Counted from the first letter of the stretch, positions 9,268-19,046 are shown. The stretch: DNA of 64,000 nt from an uncultured Lachnospiraceae bacterium (GCA_947564735.1 CANOEC010000004.1:124001-188000); one strand, 5' to 3'. Made by a program: numbers and translations. The notes: a model not told the origin generated them from the letters alone.

Positions 9268-10006
9268 GTTCCACCTCGTCTGCTAACGGTTCAATCACTA
9301 TTGCGGAAATATTATCTTTTCCGCCATTCTGATTTGCAGTCCTCACCAATTCTTCTACCCTGTCCTTAAGACTTCCCCTGCATGTCAGTATCTGACGTAT
9401 CATCTCGTCATCCACCATATTTGTCAAACCGTCGGAACAAAGTAAAACCATATCTCCTGTATGCAGTTCCAAATCAAAAAAATCCGCCTCTATATTGTCC
9501 TGGGCTCCGATTGCTCTCGTAATAATATTTTTATCCGGATGATTTCTGGCTGACGCCTTGTCTATGCCGCCCATCCGTACCATTTCCTCCACGAGAGAGT
9601 GATCTACCGTAATCTGTCTGATTTGATCCCCCACAACATAAAGTCTGCTGTCGCCCACATTTGCCACTTCCAGATATCTGCCGATACAGGTGGCTATAAC
9701 CATCGTGGTACCCATACCGTTATATGCCGCCTCTTCCCGCGCCCTCTGCCGAATCAGCGCATTTGCCTTCTCTATCGCCCTGCCCAGAATCCTGACCGGA
9801 CTCTTCTCAAAAGAATTACCGATTTCTTCCACCACAGTCTCGACCGCATAGCGGGACGCATAATCGCCGGCATTATGACCGCCCATGCCGTCCGCCACGA
9901 TAAATACATTTGGCAGATTGCCGATGGGCGTCTCCGACAGATAGATAAAATCCTGATTCAATTTTCTCTTCCGCCCGATATCCGTTATCGCATAGGACCT
10001 AAGCAC
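9260..10006 (-). CDS. prpC: PP2C-type Ser/Thr phosphatase, partner of PrkC
   Basis: Metal-dependent phosphatase that reverses PrkC phosphorylation. The 248-residue protein shows PP2C metal-binding motifs: N-Q-D near the N-terminus, VADGMGGHNAGD, LCSDGLTNMVDD, and GGKDNIS at the C-terminus. It starts with GTG, with AGGAGG eight bases upstream. It overlaps prkC. The pair with rlmN, rsmB, fmt and def upstream is the standard Firmicute order. Confidence 0.95.
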   Translation of the reverse strand: MLRSYAITDIGRKRKLNQDFIYLSETPIGNLPNVFIVADGMGGHNAGDYASRYAVETVVEEIGNSFEKSPVRILGRAIEKANALIRQRAREEAAYNGMGTTMVIATCIGRYLEVANVGDSRLYVVGDQIRQITVDHSLVEEMVRMGGIDKASARNHPDKNIITRAIGAQDNIEADFFDLELHTGDMVLLCSDGLTNMVDDEMIRQILTCRGSLKDRVEELVRTANQNGGKDNISAIVIEPLADEVEHD

Positions 10007-10055
10007 TGTGTTTTCCTCCTCGCTTACCAGTTGATTGTATCTTACCTTCTCTGCC

Positions 10056-11111
10056 TTACAATGCAGGCTGACGCTCCATATATCTGCGTCTCAACTGCCC
10101 GCAGGCGCCATCTATATCCCTTCCCATTTCCCTTCTAATAGTAACATTTATTCCATTTTTTTCAAGTTTATTTTTAAACGCTTCCACCGCGCGCCTATCA
10201 GATTGCACGTAACTGCGTTCTTTCACCGGATTAACGGGAATCAGGTTGACATGACAATTCTGTCTGCCAAGCCGCCCAATCAACCTGTCCGCATCCTCGT
10301 CCGTATCATTGACGCCCTTCACCAGACTATATTCATAGGTAATCCTTCTTCCTGTCTTTTCAAAATAATATGCACAGGCTTTCATCACCTCGTCCAGAGA
10401 ATATCTGTCGGCAATCGGCATAAGCTGTCTTCTCTTTTCGTCCGTCGCGGCATGAAGGGAAATCGCCAGTGTAATTTGTAATCCTTTCTCTGCAAGTGCT
10501 CTCATCTTCGGTACGATTCCACAGGTGGACACCGTCACATTTCTCTGGCTGATGTGCAGTCCGTTTTCATCTGTCAACAGCGCAATAAACTTAAGCAGAT
10601 TGTCATAATTGTCCATCGGCTCTCCGCTTCCCATCACGACCACATTAGCCACCCGCTCTCCGGTATGTCTGATAATGGCATAAATCTGGTCCAGCATTTC
10701 AGAGGGGAGCAGATTGCGCTCCAATCCGTCTATCGTGGAAGCGCAGAACTTACAGCCCATGCGGCAGCCAACCTGTGAGGAGATGCATACGCTGTTGCCA
10801 TGCTTATACTGCATCCAGACACTCTCCACCATATTGCCGTCCGCCAGCTCAAACAGATATTTCCGCGTGCCGTCCACACGGGACTGCTGCACACGAATCG
10901 GTTTCAGCAAGGTGTAATCGTACTTCTCCCTGCACCGGTCTATAAGCGTTTTCGGAATATTTGTCATCTCCTCATATCCTGCCGCCTGTTTTTTGTGCAT
11001 CCATTCATACAACTGTTTTGCCCGGAAGGCTTTCTCTCCCATTGCTTCCATCTCTTCCTTCAGTTCTTCCAGTGTGTATGATTTGATATCTCTCATCTTC
11101 TCAGTTTCCAT
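10056..11111 (-). CDS. rlmN: Dual-specificity rRNA/tRNA adenine-C2 methyltransferase
   Basis: RlmN is a radical SAM enzyme that methylates C2 of A2503 in 23S rRNA and A37 of some tRNAs. The 351 residues contain the cluster motif CRMGCKFC (C-x3-C-x2-C), the GEPMDNYDN segment that contacts SAM, and the conserved catalytic cysteine region SVCISSQVGC and, near the C-terminus, MGRDIDGACGQL. It lies between rsmB and prpC with short gaps, as part of the same operon. Confidence 0.96.
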   Translation of the reverse strand: METEKMRDIKSYTLEELKEEMEAMGEKAFRAKQLYEWMHKKQAAGYEEMTNIPKTLIDRCREKYDYTLLKPIRVQQSRVDGTRKYLFELADGNMVESVWMQYKHGNSVCISSQVGCRMGCKFCASTIDGLERNLLPSEMLDQIYAIIRHTGERVANVVVMGSGEPMDNYDNLLKFIALLTDENGLHISQRNVTVSTCGIVPKMRALAEKGLQITLAISLHAATDEKRRQLMPIADRYSLDEVMKACAYYFEKTGRRITYEYSLVKGVNDTDEDADRLIGRLGRQNCHVNLIPVNPVKERSYVQSDRRAVEAFKNKLEKNGINVTIRREMGRDIDGACGQLRRRYMERQPAL

Positions 11112-11147
11112 AGATTACCTGTCATATGCCCGCATTCGCCTGATTCA

Positions 11148-12509
11148 TCAACTTCCTTGTTTTCTTCGCAGTCTGGCAATAAAAAAACCATCTGTTTCAT
11201 GGATGCCGGGTAATAGCTGCATATATCCTTTCTGCGCTGTCATACTTAATTCTTCCGGCATTGCCTGCGCCATGCTCTCCGGCTCCATGCCGCACTCTTC
11301 ACAAATCCATCCGACCATTTCTTCATTTTCCGCCGGATTCATGGTACAAGTGCTGTATATCATCACACCGTCCTTTTTCAGATATGCAGTCACATTGGCG
11401 ACAATCTCTTTTTGCAGCCCAACAAGTTCCCCCATGGCTTCTTCTGTTATACGGTACTTGATATCCTGCTTTTTACCGATTACGCCAAGTCCGGAACAGG
11501 GAACGTCGGCAATCAGGACGTCCGCCTGCCCCACCAGCGCCTCGTCCCTGACACGGGCATCCCGCTCTCTGACGGACACATTCGTCATATGCAGTCTTTC
11601 CATATTCTCTCTGATTCTATCGGTCTTATAAGTCGATACGTCACAGGCAATCACCCGTCCCGTACCCGCAAGCTTTGCCGCGGCATGTAATGCCTTTCCT
11701 CCGGGCGCGGCACATACATCAATCACCGTATCGCCCTGTCTGATGCATGCAGCCTCCACCGCCAGCATGGAACTCACATCCTGCACCGCAAAAAGTCCTT
11801 CCCCGAAACCGGCAAGCTTCTGAATCCCATCCGTCTTTTGCACCTTTACCGCATAAGGCAGATAAGGATGACTGTATACCTGTACGCCTGCCTGACGCCA
11901 TGACTCCAGCAGTTCTTCACGCTGCCGCAGGCTAAGCGTCTCCTGCAGGCGGATTCCCACCGCTTCCTCCTGCATATAGGACTGCAGAATCCGTTCGCAA
12001 TTCTCTCGACCGTACGCATTACAAAAATGCTCCACCAGCCACATCGGCATCGAGTAGCAGACCGATAAATATTCCACATATGACGTCTGTCTGTCCGGAT
12101 ATGCAATCTGCTCCTTCTGTCTTGCAATCGTGCGCAGTACGCCGTTTACATAGCCCTGCAGCGATTGGAACTTATGCTTTTTCGCCAGCTTGACCGCCTC
12201 GTTGCAGACGGCGGCATCGGGTATCTTATCCATAAAAAGAAGCTGATAGACGCTCATCCGCATCAGTTCTCTGATAAAAGGCTTCATCTTTTTGACCGGA
12301 ACCTTGGAATACCGGTCAAGCACATAATCAATCTGTATCCTGCGCTCTATCGCACCTTCGCTCACCCGTTTGATAAATGCCTTCTGTCTGCCGTCCAGAT
12401 AGTCATACTTGGACAAAACCGAGGTAATCAAAACATTGCTGTATTCAGTTTGTCCGGACAACTCCAGCATGATGTCCAGAACCACTTCACGCACATTTAT
12501 TTCTGCCAA
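11148..12509 (-). CDS. rsmB: 16S rRNA (cytosine-967-C5)-methyltransferase
   Basis: RsmB (Sun/Fmu) makes m5C967 in 16S rRNA. An N-terminal NusB-like RNA-binding domain (about 1-135) precedes a Rossmann methyltransferase domain with VIDVCAAPGGKALHAA, the catalytic DVPCSGLGV, and YSTCTMNPAENE with the second conserved Cys. A TTG start at 12509 is favoured because AAGGAG stands seven bases upstream; a longer frame starting at 12527 would place the ribosome site inside the gene. Length is about 453 residues, typical. Confidence 0.95.
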   Translation of the reverse strand: MAEINVREVVLDIMLELSGQTEYSNVLITSVLSKYDYLDGRQKAFIKRVSEGAIERRIQIDYVLDRYSKVPVKKMKPFIRELMRMSVYQLLFMDKIPDAAVCNEAVKLAKKHKFQSLQGYVNGVLRTIARQKEQIAYPDRQTSYVEYLSVCYSMPMWLVEHFCNAYGRENCERILQSYMQEEAVGIRLQETLSLRQREELLESWRQAGVQVYSHPYLPYAVKVQKTDGIQKLAGFGEGLFAVQDVSSMLAVEAACIRQGDTVIDVCAAPGGKALHAAAKLAGTGRVIACDVSTYKTDRIRENMERLHMTNVSVRERDARVRDEALVGQADVLIADVPCSGLGVIGKKQDIKYRITEEAMGELVGLQKEIVANVTAYLKKDGVMIYSTCTMNPAENEEMVGWICEECGMEPESMAQAMPEELSMTAQKGYMQLLPGIHETDGFFIARLRRKQGS

Positions 12510-12564
12510 TCTGCGACTCCTTATCAAATCTATCGTTTCTTTTTCCAGCTGCAGCTATACAGCC

Positions 12565-13278
12565 TTAATCCCGTCTCCTGTCATTGCCAAACAGAAGAAT
12601 CAGTCTGAGAAGCTGCAGGATTGCTGATGCGGCTGCCGCCACATAGGTGAGCGCTGCGGCAGACAGAACTTTTCGGCACCCTCTTGTCTCGTCCTGCTCC
12701 AACATTCCGTAATCCCCCAGCATTGCCAATGCACGCCCGGAAGCATTAAATTCTACCGGAAGCGTCACCACTTGAAAAAGCACTGCCAGCGCAAACACCC
12801 AGATGCCAATCTGTATCAGCATCTGATTCATGCCTAGTATCGCGCCCAGAATGATAATCGGGATGCCTGCTTTGGAACCGATATTTGCCGCCGGCACCAG
12901 CGCAGTCCTTATCGACAGTGGTCCATATCCTTTATCATGCTGTACCGCATGTCCGCATTCATGTGCCGCCACCCCGATTGCCGCTATCGAATCGGAACCG
13001 TACACGGAATCCGACAACCGCAGCACTTTGTTGGAAGGATCGTAATGATCCGTCAGCTCTCCTCTCATATGCTCGATGCGCACATCATATATCCCCGACA
13101 ACTGCAGGATTCTCTGTGCCGCCTGTGCGCCGGTCAGACCGCTCCTGCTTCTGACCCGCGCATATTTCTTATACGTGGAATTGACGCGCATCTGCGCCCA
13201 GATGCATAAAACTGCCCCAATCAGCACCAACAGATAAGTCGGGTCAAAATAGTACCCGTAATAACCGTAACGTCCCAT
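12565..13278 (-). CDS. Membrane zinc metallopeptidase, YugP family
   Basis: Integral membrane protein of about 237 residues with a single HECGH zinc-peptidase motif in GVAAHECGHAVQH. Hydrophobic segments flank it: one at the N-terminus after GYYFDPTYLLV and two or three in the C-terminal half. This is the pattern of the Bacillus YugP neutral zinc metallopeptidase family, whose substrates are unknown. The ATG at 13278 is preferred, with AAAGGA nine bases upstream; an upstream TTG adds 11 residues. It sits between fmt and rsmB, a conserved place in Clostridia. Confidence 0.9.
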   Translation of the reverse strand: MGRYGYYGYYFDPTYLLVLIGAVLCIWAQMRVNSTYKKYARVRSRSGLTGAQAAQRILQLSGIYDVRIEHMRGELTDHYDPSNKVLRLSDSVYGSDSIAAIGVAAHECGHAVQHDKGYGPLSIRTALVPAANIGSKAGIPIIILGAILGMNQMLIQIGIWVFALAVLFQVVTLPVEFNASGRALAMLGDYGMLEQDETRGCRKVLSAAALTYVAAAASAILQLLRLILLFGNDRRRD

Positions 13279-13345
13279 ACTGCTCATTCCTTTCCATGCT
13301 TGCATATCCAACTAAAGCGTCCCTAGTCTTCTGTCCTCCACTGTG

Positions 13346-14350
13346 TCAGCTCAGTCTTTCCCCGGCTTTCACCGGATATCCCAAGAGAAAATCCTTGACC
13401 GCCATACGCTTTTTACCCTCCGGCTGTACAGCCGTCACTCTTAAGAAGCCGCTGCCCGTCTGCACGTAGAAGGCTTCTTTCTCCACACATACCACCGTTC
13501 CCGGCTCGCTGTCCCTCAACCATTTCACCGGCTGCTTATCCTCCGGTTTTACGCATGCGGCTTTTGCGCCTGCCTCCTTTGCCTCCATCGCCTCGGCGGC
13601 AACTGCCTCTTCCTCCCAGATTTTAAGCGTCTTGCCATGGTACATGCATGACGCGCCGGGCCATGATATCAACCCACGGATGGTACAGTCCAATTTTTCC
13701 GCACTCTGCCGCCAGTCAATCCTACTCATTGACTTTTGCAGCATCTTGGCATAGCAGCTTTCTTCCTCGTTCTGTTTTACCGGCACAATCTCGCCGTCTG
13801 CAATCTTAGGAAGCGCTTCCACAATCAGCTTTGCGCCAGCCTGCGCCAGCTTGTCATGCAGACTGTCCGCAGTTTCCCCCGCAGCAATCGGCACCTCAGC
13901 CTTCATCAGCATATCCCCGGTATCTATCCCCCGGTCCATCTGCATAATCGTCACGCCCGTCGTCGTCTCTCCGTTTATGATTGCCCATTGAATCGGCGCG
14001 GCACCTCTGTATTTGGGCAAAAGCGAAGCGTGGATATTCACACAGCCGTACCTAGGCATCGTCAGAATCTCTTCCGACAAAATCTGCCCGAAAGCCGCCA
14101 CTACAAACACATCCGCCCCATACCCGCGCAGTTTATCCACCGCCTCCGGCTCCTTAACCTTCACCGGCTGAAACACCGGAATCCCGTGCGCCACGGCACA
14201 TGCCTTGACCGGCGTCATCTGCATTTCTTTGCCCCTGCCCTTGGGCTTATCCGGCTGTGTCACGACCGCTGCCACGTCATGCCCTGCCTGTATGAGTGCC
14301 GAAAGTGCATCTACCGCAAAATCCGGCGTTCCCATAAATACTACTCTCAT
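13346..14350 (-). CDS. fmt: Methionyl-tRNA formyltransferase
   Basis: Fmt formylates the initiator Met-tRNA from 10-formyl-tetrahydrofolate. The N-terminal formyltransferase domain has MGTPDFAV, the catalytic NIHASLLPKYRGAAPI with the Asn-His pair, and GVTIMQMDRGIDTGDML. The C-terminal OB-like domain carries an Ala/Glu-rich insertion (about residues 250-270) that looks like a low-complexity linker. Length is 334, slightly long because of this insertion. It follows def, so the formyl-adding and formyl-removing enzymes are co-transcribed. Confidence 0.96.
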   Translation of the reverse strand: MRVVFMGTPDFAVDALSALIQAGHDVAAVVTQPDKPKGRGKEMQMTPVKACAVAHGIPVFQPVKVKEPEAVDKLRGYGADVFVVAAFGQILSEEILTMPRYGCVNIHASLLPKYRGAAPIQWAIINGETTTGVTIMQMDRGIDTGDMLMKAEVPIAAGETADSLHDKLAQAGAKLIVEALPKIADGEIVPVKQNEEESCYAKMLQKSMSRIDWRQSAEKLDCTIRGLISWPGASCMYHGKTLKIWEEEAVAAEAMEAKEAGAKAACVKPEDKQPVKWLRDSEPGTVVCVEKEAFYVQTGSGFLRVTAVQPEGKKRMAVKDFLLGYPVKAGERLS

Positions 14351-14405
14351 GTATCCTCCGCTCTCCTTTCCCGGATGTTATGAACTACTGTCAATGCCTT
14401 TCCCT

Positions 14406-14885
14406 CTACTCTTCTTCCGCCAAGTCCGCCGCATTTACCAGCGGTCCCTCCACCTTTTCCACATACAAATGCCCATCCAGATGATCCAGCTCATGACAGA
14501 TAGCCCTTGCAAGCAGTTCCGTGCCTTCCAGCTCAAAGGCGTTCATATTCTCGTCGTAAGCAAGCACTTTCGCATAATTGGGTCTTGTCACCTTACCGCT
14601 TTTCCCCGGTACGCTCAGACAGCCCTCATAGCCTTCCTGTTCCCCGCTGGTCTCCAGCAGTCTCGGATTGATGAGCAGAATCGGATCTTCCCCGGTGACG
14701 TCAATCACTACAATCCTTTTCAAAATGCCCACCTGCGGCGCCGCAAGACCTACGCCTTCCGCCTCGTACAATGTTTCAAACATGTCGTCAATCAAATCCT
14801 GTATGCGGGGCGTAATCTCCGTCACTTCCTTACATTTCTTATTTAAAACCGGATCCCCCATCTCTCTGATTTTTCTAATTGCCAT
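14406..14885 (-). CDS. def: Peptide deformylase
   Basis: Metallohydrolase that removes the formyl group from nascent chains. All three family motifs are present: GVGLAAPQVG, EGCLSVPG with the Cys ligand, and CHELDHLDG with the two His ligands and catalytic Glu. I start it at the ATG giving MAIRKIREMGDPVL (160 residues), with AAGGAGG about eleven bases upstream. A longer frame would run into the preceding hairpin. It lies between priA and fmt. Confidence 0.96.
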   Translation of the reverse strand: MAIRKIREMGDPVLNKKCKEVTEITPRIQDLIDDMFETLYEAEGVGLAAPQVGILKRIVVIDVTGEDPILLINPRLLETSGEQEGYEGCLSVPGKSGKVTRPNYAKVLAYDENMNAFELEGTELLARAICHELDHLDGHLYVEKVEGPLVNAADLAEEE

Positions 14886-14911
14886 CTTTAACCATGCCTC
14901 CTTCTCAACTT

Positions 14912-14969
14912 GCAAGTTTGTCGCCGTAAGGTACAAACTTGCGGTTGAAAGAATGCAATTCTTTCAACC
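14912..14969. repeat. Two adjacent perfect hairpins between priA and def
   Basis: GCAAGTTTGT (14912-14921) pairs with ACAAACTTGC (14933-14942) around an 11-base loop. Directly next to it GGTTGAAAGAAT (14943-14954) pairs with ATTCTTTCAACC (14958-14969) around a three-base loop. Neither is followed by a T-run on the minus strand, so they are not classical terminators. They could be an mRNA processing or stability element, or a dispersed palindrome. Confidence 0.75.
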
Positions 14970-14997
14970 TTTTATCCTCTCCTCTTGTTTCTCATAT

Positions 14998-17247
14998 TCA
15001 ATATGTATTCATAGGATCAAAATCATACTGTACCGTCTGATTTTTTAGCTCCTGTTCCTTACAAAATAGTTCCAGCATATCTTTGATTTCCACCAATACC
15101 TGATAGTCCTCGTGCTTTATATAAAAAATATGCCGGTACAAATCGTTGATTTTACCGATTGACGCCTCTGCCGGTCCTATCAGCTGGATATCTTCATACT
15201 GCTTTTCCCCCTGCACACGCCTTTTATTTACTGCGTCAGCCATTGCTTTACCAAGCCTTTCGCCGTCTTCCCCGCTCCGTGAAGTAATTAACACCGCCAG
15301 CATGTGCGCCGTCGGCGGATACCGCATGAAATCCCGGAAGGCTATCTCCTCTTCATAAAAGCCCCTGTAATCCTGCTTTGCCGCATGTACAATGCTGTAA
15401 TGCTCCGGCTGATAAGTCTGAATCACCACTTCCCCCGGTTTGTCGCCTCTGCCGGCGCGCCCGGCTGCCTGCGTAACTAATTGGAAGGTCCGCTCCCCGG
15501 CACGGTAATCATTCTGGTTCAATGATAAATCCGCCGCCAGAATTCCCACCAGCGTCACATTCGGGAAATCATGTCCCTTGACAATCATCTGGGTGCCCAC
15601 AAGGATATCTGCTTTCTCGTCCGCAAAAGCCGACAAAATCTTCTCATAGCTGTCCTTTGTTCTGGTCGTGTCCGCATCCATACGCAGCACCCTTGCCGCA
15701 GGAAATTCTTTGTGCAGAGCCTCCTCAATCTGCTCGGTGCCTGCCTTAAACCCAAGCAGATATTTGGATCCGCATTCCGGACAGTTCTTTTGTCTGGCTT
15801 CTTCATAGCCGCAATAATGACATATTAACATACCATTCCTGTGTTCGGAAAGGGAAACATCACAGTGCGGACATTTCATCACATGCCCGCATTCCCTGCA
15901 GGAGACAAACCCTGCATACCCCCTCCTGTTGAGAAACAGCATCGTCTGTTCGCCCGCCTGCAGTCTCTGCTCGATCAGTTCGTGCAATTTCCTGCTAAAA
16001 ACAGATCGGTTTCCCTTCTTTAATTCTTCCCTTAAATCTATCGTATATACTTCCGGCAGCATACTGCCTCCATGTCTTCCCGTCATTTCATACAGCTTAT
16101 AGGCACCCTGTTTCGCACGGTAATATGCCTCTAACGAGGGCGTCGCCGAGCCCAGCACTACACATGCCTTATGCATTGATGCAATCTGGACTGCCGTCTC
16201 TCTCGCATGGTATTTCGGCATGGATTCGCTTTTGTAGCTGCCCTCATGCTCCTCGTCTACGACAATCACGCCCAGATTCGGAAAAGGTGTAAACAGCGCC
16301 GACCGCGGTCCGATAATCACATCAATCCCGCCGGCTTTCGCCCTTCGTATCTGGTCGTACTTCTCTCCCTGCGAAAGTGTGGAATTCATCACGGAAACCC
16401 TGTCGCCGAACCGCTTGTAAAATCGAAGAAGCGTCTGATAAGTAAGCGCAATCTCTGGTATGAGTACGATTGCCTGTTTTCCCATCGCAATTATCTGCTC
16501 TATGATGCCCAGATATACTTCCGTCTTACCGCTCCCCGTCACCCCATGCAAAAGATATGTGCCGGGATTCCCCGACCGGTAATCGCTTATCACCTCTTCT
16601 ATGATGCGCTTCTGGACATCGCTCAATACCACCCGCTTTTCATTCCCGTCCATATGTTTCACCGGATTGCGGTACAGACTTTCCGTCTCTATCTTCAGAT
16701 ATCCCTGCTTCTCCAAAGACAGCAGCGATGCCGGCGCCACGTTTAGTTTCCGGCTTAACAGTTCATAGGGAAGCACTTCCTCCTCCGCCAGCGCATAAAG
16801 CGCCCTCGCCCTCGCCGCCTGATGTTTCTTGCTGCACACTTTAGCCGCCTGAAGCAGCTCTGCAGGCAAAACACACCGCGTAACCTTCTTCCTCTCCAAC
16901 TGCTTCAGCTTCTGTTTGACGGGAAGCACAGTCTTTAGCGCCGCAATCATCGTGGAACCGTACTGCCGCTTCAGCCAGTAAGCTATCTGAATCTGATTTC
17001 CTTCCACGGTGATTCCCTTATCATCCACCGCAGCGATCGTCTTTAACTTATCGACCGGATAAGCAGCCTCGTCAGATAAGTCGATTACATATCCGGTTTT
17101 GACACGGTTCCCATTACCGAATGGCACATGTACGCGCACTCCCGGACAGACACTGTCTGACAGCTCCTGCGGAATGATATATTGAAAAGGTCTGTCTACT
17201 TTTTCATGGGAAATATCTATGATAACATCCGCATACTTTGCTGCCAT
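14998..17247 (-). CDS. priA: Primosomal replication restart helicase PriA
   Basis: PriA (also called N') reloads the replisome at stalled forks. An N-terminal DNA-binding region (1-200) is followed by a helicase core with Walker A GVTGSGKTEVYL, DEEH at the Walker B, and GSATPSLEAYY. A zinc-binding block contains eight cysteines in four CxxC pairs (about residues 450-490). Motifs V and VI are seen as VGTQMIVKGHDFPNV and QAAGRAGRG. Length 749 is normal. It is seven bases after murE. Confidence 0.96.
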   Translation of the reverse strand: MAAKYADVIIDISHEKVDRPFQYIIPQELSDSVCPGVRVHVPFGNGNRVKTGYVIDLSDEAAYPVDKLKTIAAVDDKGITVEGNQIQIAYWLKRQYGSTMIAALKTVLPVKQKLKQLERKKVTRCVLPAELLQAAKVCSKKHQAARARALYALAEEEVLPYELLSRKLNVAPASLLSLEKQGYLKIETESLYRNPVKHMDGNEKRVVLSDVQKRIIEEVISDYRSGNPGTYLLHGVTGSGKTEVYLGIIEQIIAMGKQAIVLIPEIALTYQTLLRFYKRFGDRVSVMNSTLSQGEKYDQIRRAKAGGIDVIIGPRSALFTPFPNLGVIVVDEEHEGSYKSESMPKYHARETAVQIASMHKACVVLGSATPSLEAYYRAKQGAYKLYEMTGRHGGSMLPEVYTIDLREELKKGNRSVFSRKLHELIEQRLQAGEQTMLFLNRRGYAGFVSCRECGHVMKCPHCDVSLSEHRNGMLICHYCGYEEARQKNCPECGSKYLLGFKAGTEQIEEALHKEFPAARVLRMDADTTRTKDSYEKILSAFADEKADILVGTQMIVKGHDFPNVTLVGILAADLSLNQNDYRAGERTFQLVTQAAGRAGRGDKPGEVVIQTYQPEHYSIVHAAKQDYRGFYEEEIAFRDFMRYPPTAHMLAVLITSRSGEDGERLGKAMADAVNKRRVQGEKQYEDIQLIGPAEASIGKINDLYRHIFYIKHEDYQVLVEIKDMLELFCKEQELKNQTVQYDFDPMNTY

Positions 17248-17254
17248 TCCCTTT

Positions 17255-18721
17255 CTACCTTCCTTCGAGTATCTCCTGAATCAGCACGCGCTCATCCATA
17301 GGATATTTCACACCGTTAATCTCCTGATAATCTTCATGCCCTTTGCCAGCAAGAACGATGATATCGCCCGGCTCCCCGTGGGATATTGCGTAGGCAATCG
17401 CTTCCTTCCTGTCACAGATTTCCACATATTTACCCTCGGTTCTTCCAATACCGGTTTTGATATCTTCAATAATCGCCTGCGGTTCCTCGCTTCTCGGATT
17501 ATCTGAAGTGATGATTGTCAGATCCGCCATTGTACCGCTGACCTCACCCATCTCATATCTTCTGGACTTCGCCCGGTTGCCCCCGCAGCCAAAAAGACAT
17601 ACCAGCCTGTGCGGCTCATATGCCCTCAGCGTGGTCAGCAGACTCTTTAGCGCCATGGCATTGTGCGCATAATCTATAATCAATGTAAATTCATCGGATA
17701 CTTTGACCGGCTCAATCCTGCCCTTCACCTTGGCGGTAAGAAGTGCCTCTTTCATATGCTCCTGTGTCACCTTAAAGTGCCGGCAGATTGCAATTGCCGT
17801 CAGCGCATTGTATACGCTGAATCTGCCGGGCGTCGCAATTTTTGCATGAAAATCCATAAGACCCGCCACATCAAATTCCATGCCGAGATTTCCTGCTTCT
17901 CTGATAAACGCAATATTTTTCGCGCACAAATCCGCTTCCGTGTCGATTCCGTATGTCTCCAAGGTGCATGTATGACCCTTTGTGACCGCTTCCCAGTGTT
18001 CGTCGTCGCGGTTGACGATTCCCACACGGCACTGTTTAAACAAAAGTCCCTTGCAGTGCAGATAATCATTGAAATCTTTATGCTCGCCCTTACCGATGTG
18101 ATCCGGTTCCAGATTGGTAAAGATACCGAAATCAAACGTAAACCCCTGTGTCCTGTGAAGCATCAGACCCTGCGAAGACACCTCCATCACCACCGTATCG
18201 CACCCGGCATCCGCCATCTGTCTGAAATATTTCTGTATCAGATACGATTCCGGCGTCGTGTGATCCGCATGAATATGCGTATCTCCTATAATAATCTCTA
18301 TCGTGCCAATCAGTCCGACCTTCCTTCCCGCCTTCTCCAATATGGATTTCACCAGATAGGTCGTAGTCGTCTTGCCTTTTGTGCCCGTAATACCGATAAT
18401 TTTCATCTCTTCAGCCGGATTGTCAAAAAAGGCTGCAGACACAAATGCCATGGCATAATGGGTATCCTTTACCTTAATCACCGTAACATTGCCCTGCTCC
18501 GGCAGTTCCACTTCTTTTTCCACCAAAAGCACTCCTGCGCCTGCTGAAACGGCATCGGCTGCAAACTCATGTCCGTCCCTAACTGCACCCGGAATACAGA
18601 CAAACATACTGTCCGGAACTACCTTGCGTGAATCATAGATAATGTCCGTCACTTCCTTATCAAGCGTACCCCCGATACATTCGTAATCAATCTTCGCCAA
18701 CAAATTTTTCAGCGCTGCCAT
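17255..18721 (-). CDS. murE: UDP-MurNAc-tripeptide ligase (meso-DAP adding)
   Basis: MurE adds the third residue of the peptidoglycan stem peptide with ATP. The protein has the ATP-binding GITGTKGKTTTTYL, the central Mur-ligase motifs including MEVSSQG and EPDHIG, and DNPRSEEP in the C-terminal domain. DNPR is the motif that selects meso-diaminopimelate rather than lysine, so this cell wall is probably DAP-type. Length 488 is normal. It is the first gene after the promoter at 18,757 and is co-transcribed with priA. Confidence 0.95.
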   Translation of the reverse strand: MAALKNLLAKIDYECIGGTLDKEVTDIIYDSRKVVPDSMFVCIPGAVRDGHEFAADAVSAGAGVLLVEKEVELPEQGNVTVIKVKDTHYAMAFVSAAFFDNPAEEMKIIGITGTKGKTTTTYLVKSILEKAGRKVGLIGTIEIIIGDTHIHADHTTPESYLIQKYFRQMADAGCDTVVMEVSSQGLMLHRTQGFTFDFGIFTNLEPDHIGKGEHKDFNDYLHCKGLLFKQCRVGIVNRDDEHWEAVTKGHTCTLETYGIDTEADLCAKNIAFIREAGNLGMEFDVAGLMDFHAKIATPGRFSVYNALTAIAICRHFKVTQEHMKEALLTAKVKGRIEPVKVSDEFTLIIDYAHNAMALKSLLTTLRAYEPHRLVCLFGCGGNRAKSRRYEMGEVSGTMADLTIITSDNPRSEEPQAIIEDIKTGIGRTEGKYVEICDRKEAIAYAISHGEPGDIIVLAGKGHEDYQEINGVKYPMDERVLIQEILEGR

Positions 18722-18756
18722 CTGATACCTCCTGCTTGCTCGAGTTTATTTTCATT

Positions 18757-18765
18757 ATTATACCA
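18757..18765 (-). promoter_or_regulatory. Extended -10 promoter for the murE operon
   Basis: The minus strand reads TGGTATAAT, a perfect -10 hexamer with the extended TGn element, about 30 bases before the murE ribosome site. No good -35 is present at 17 bases, as expected for an extended -10 promoter. Confidence 0.6.
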
Positions 18766-18779
18766 TAGCACGAAAACCG

Positions 18780-19019
18780 CCGTTTTTCAACTTGCGATAC
18801 TTCTTTGTTTCTTCCGGGTTATGGGACTGCAGACGTGTCCGTACCGGCGTTTTCACAATGTTCGTAAACACCCCTTCTTTTTTTACGTTTTTTAACTTTC
18901 TCTTAATGTATTTTTATTTTTTTATAACAAACTAAACACATTTTAGACACAAATACACCTTATGATATTAATCAAGATAGTTGATGAACTCACTATCTCC
19001 CCCCTCATAAGAAAATGCG
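18780..19019. other. Intergenic stretch between murE and recJ
   Basis: About 340 bp separate murE from recJ. Outside the murE promoter and the recJ terminator the stretch is AT-rich with poly-T tracts. It contains a weak inverted repeat GATAGT/ACTATC (18976-18997). On the minus strand a 16-codon frame, MSSSTILINIIRCICV, begins with GTG just after GGGGGGAG. I cannot assign a function to any of it. Confidence 0.3.
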
Positions 19020-19046
19020 AAAAAGTCCGGGTCAACCGGACTTTTT
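19020..19046 (-). terminator. Terminator after recJ
   Basis: AAAAAGTCCGG and CCGGACTTTTT form a perfect 11-bp stem with a five-base loop and T residues on both strands, so it can act in either direction. It lies directly after the recJ stop codon. Confidence 0.9.

Noticed and set aside
18950-19010. 16-codon frame MSSSTILINIIRCICV as a gene
   Set aside because: It has a GTG start and a purine-rich upstream region but no promoter or conservation evidence; kept only as a note.
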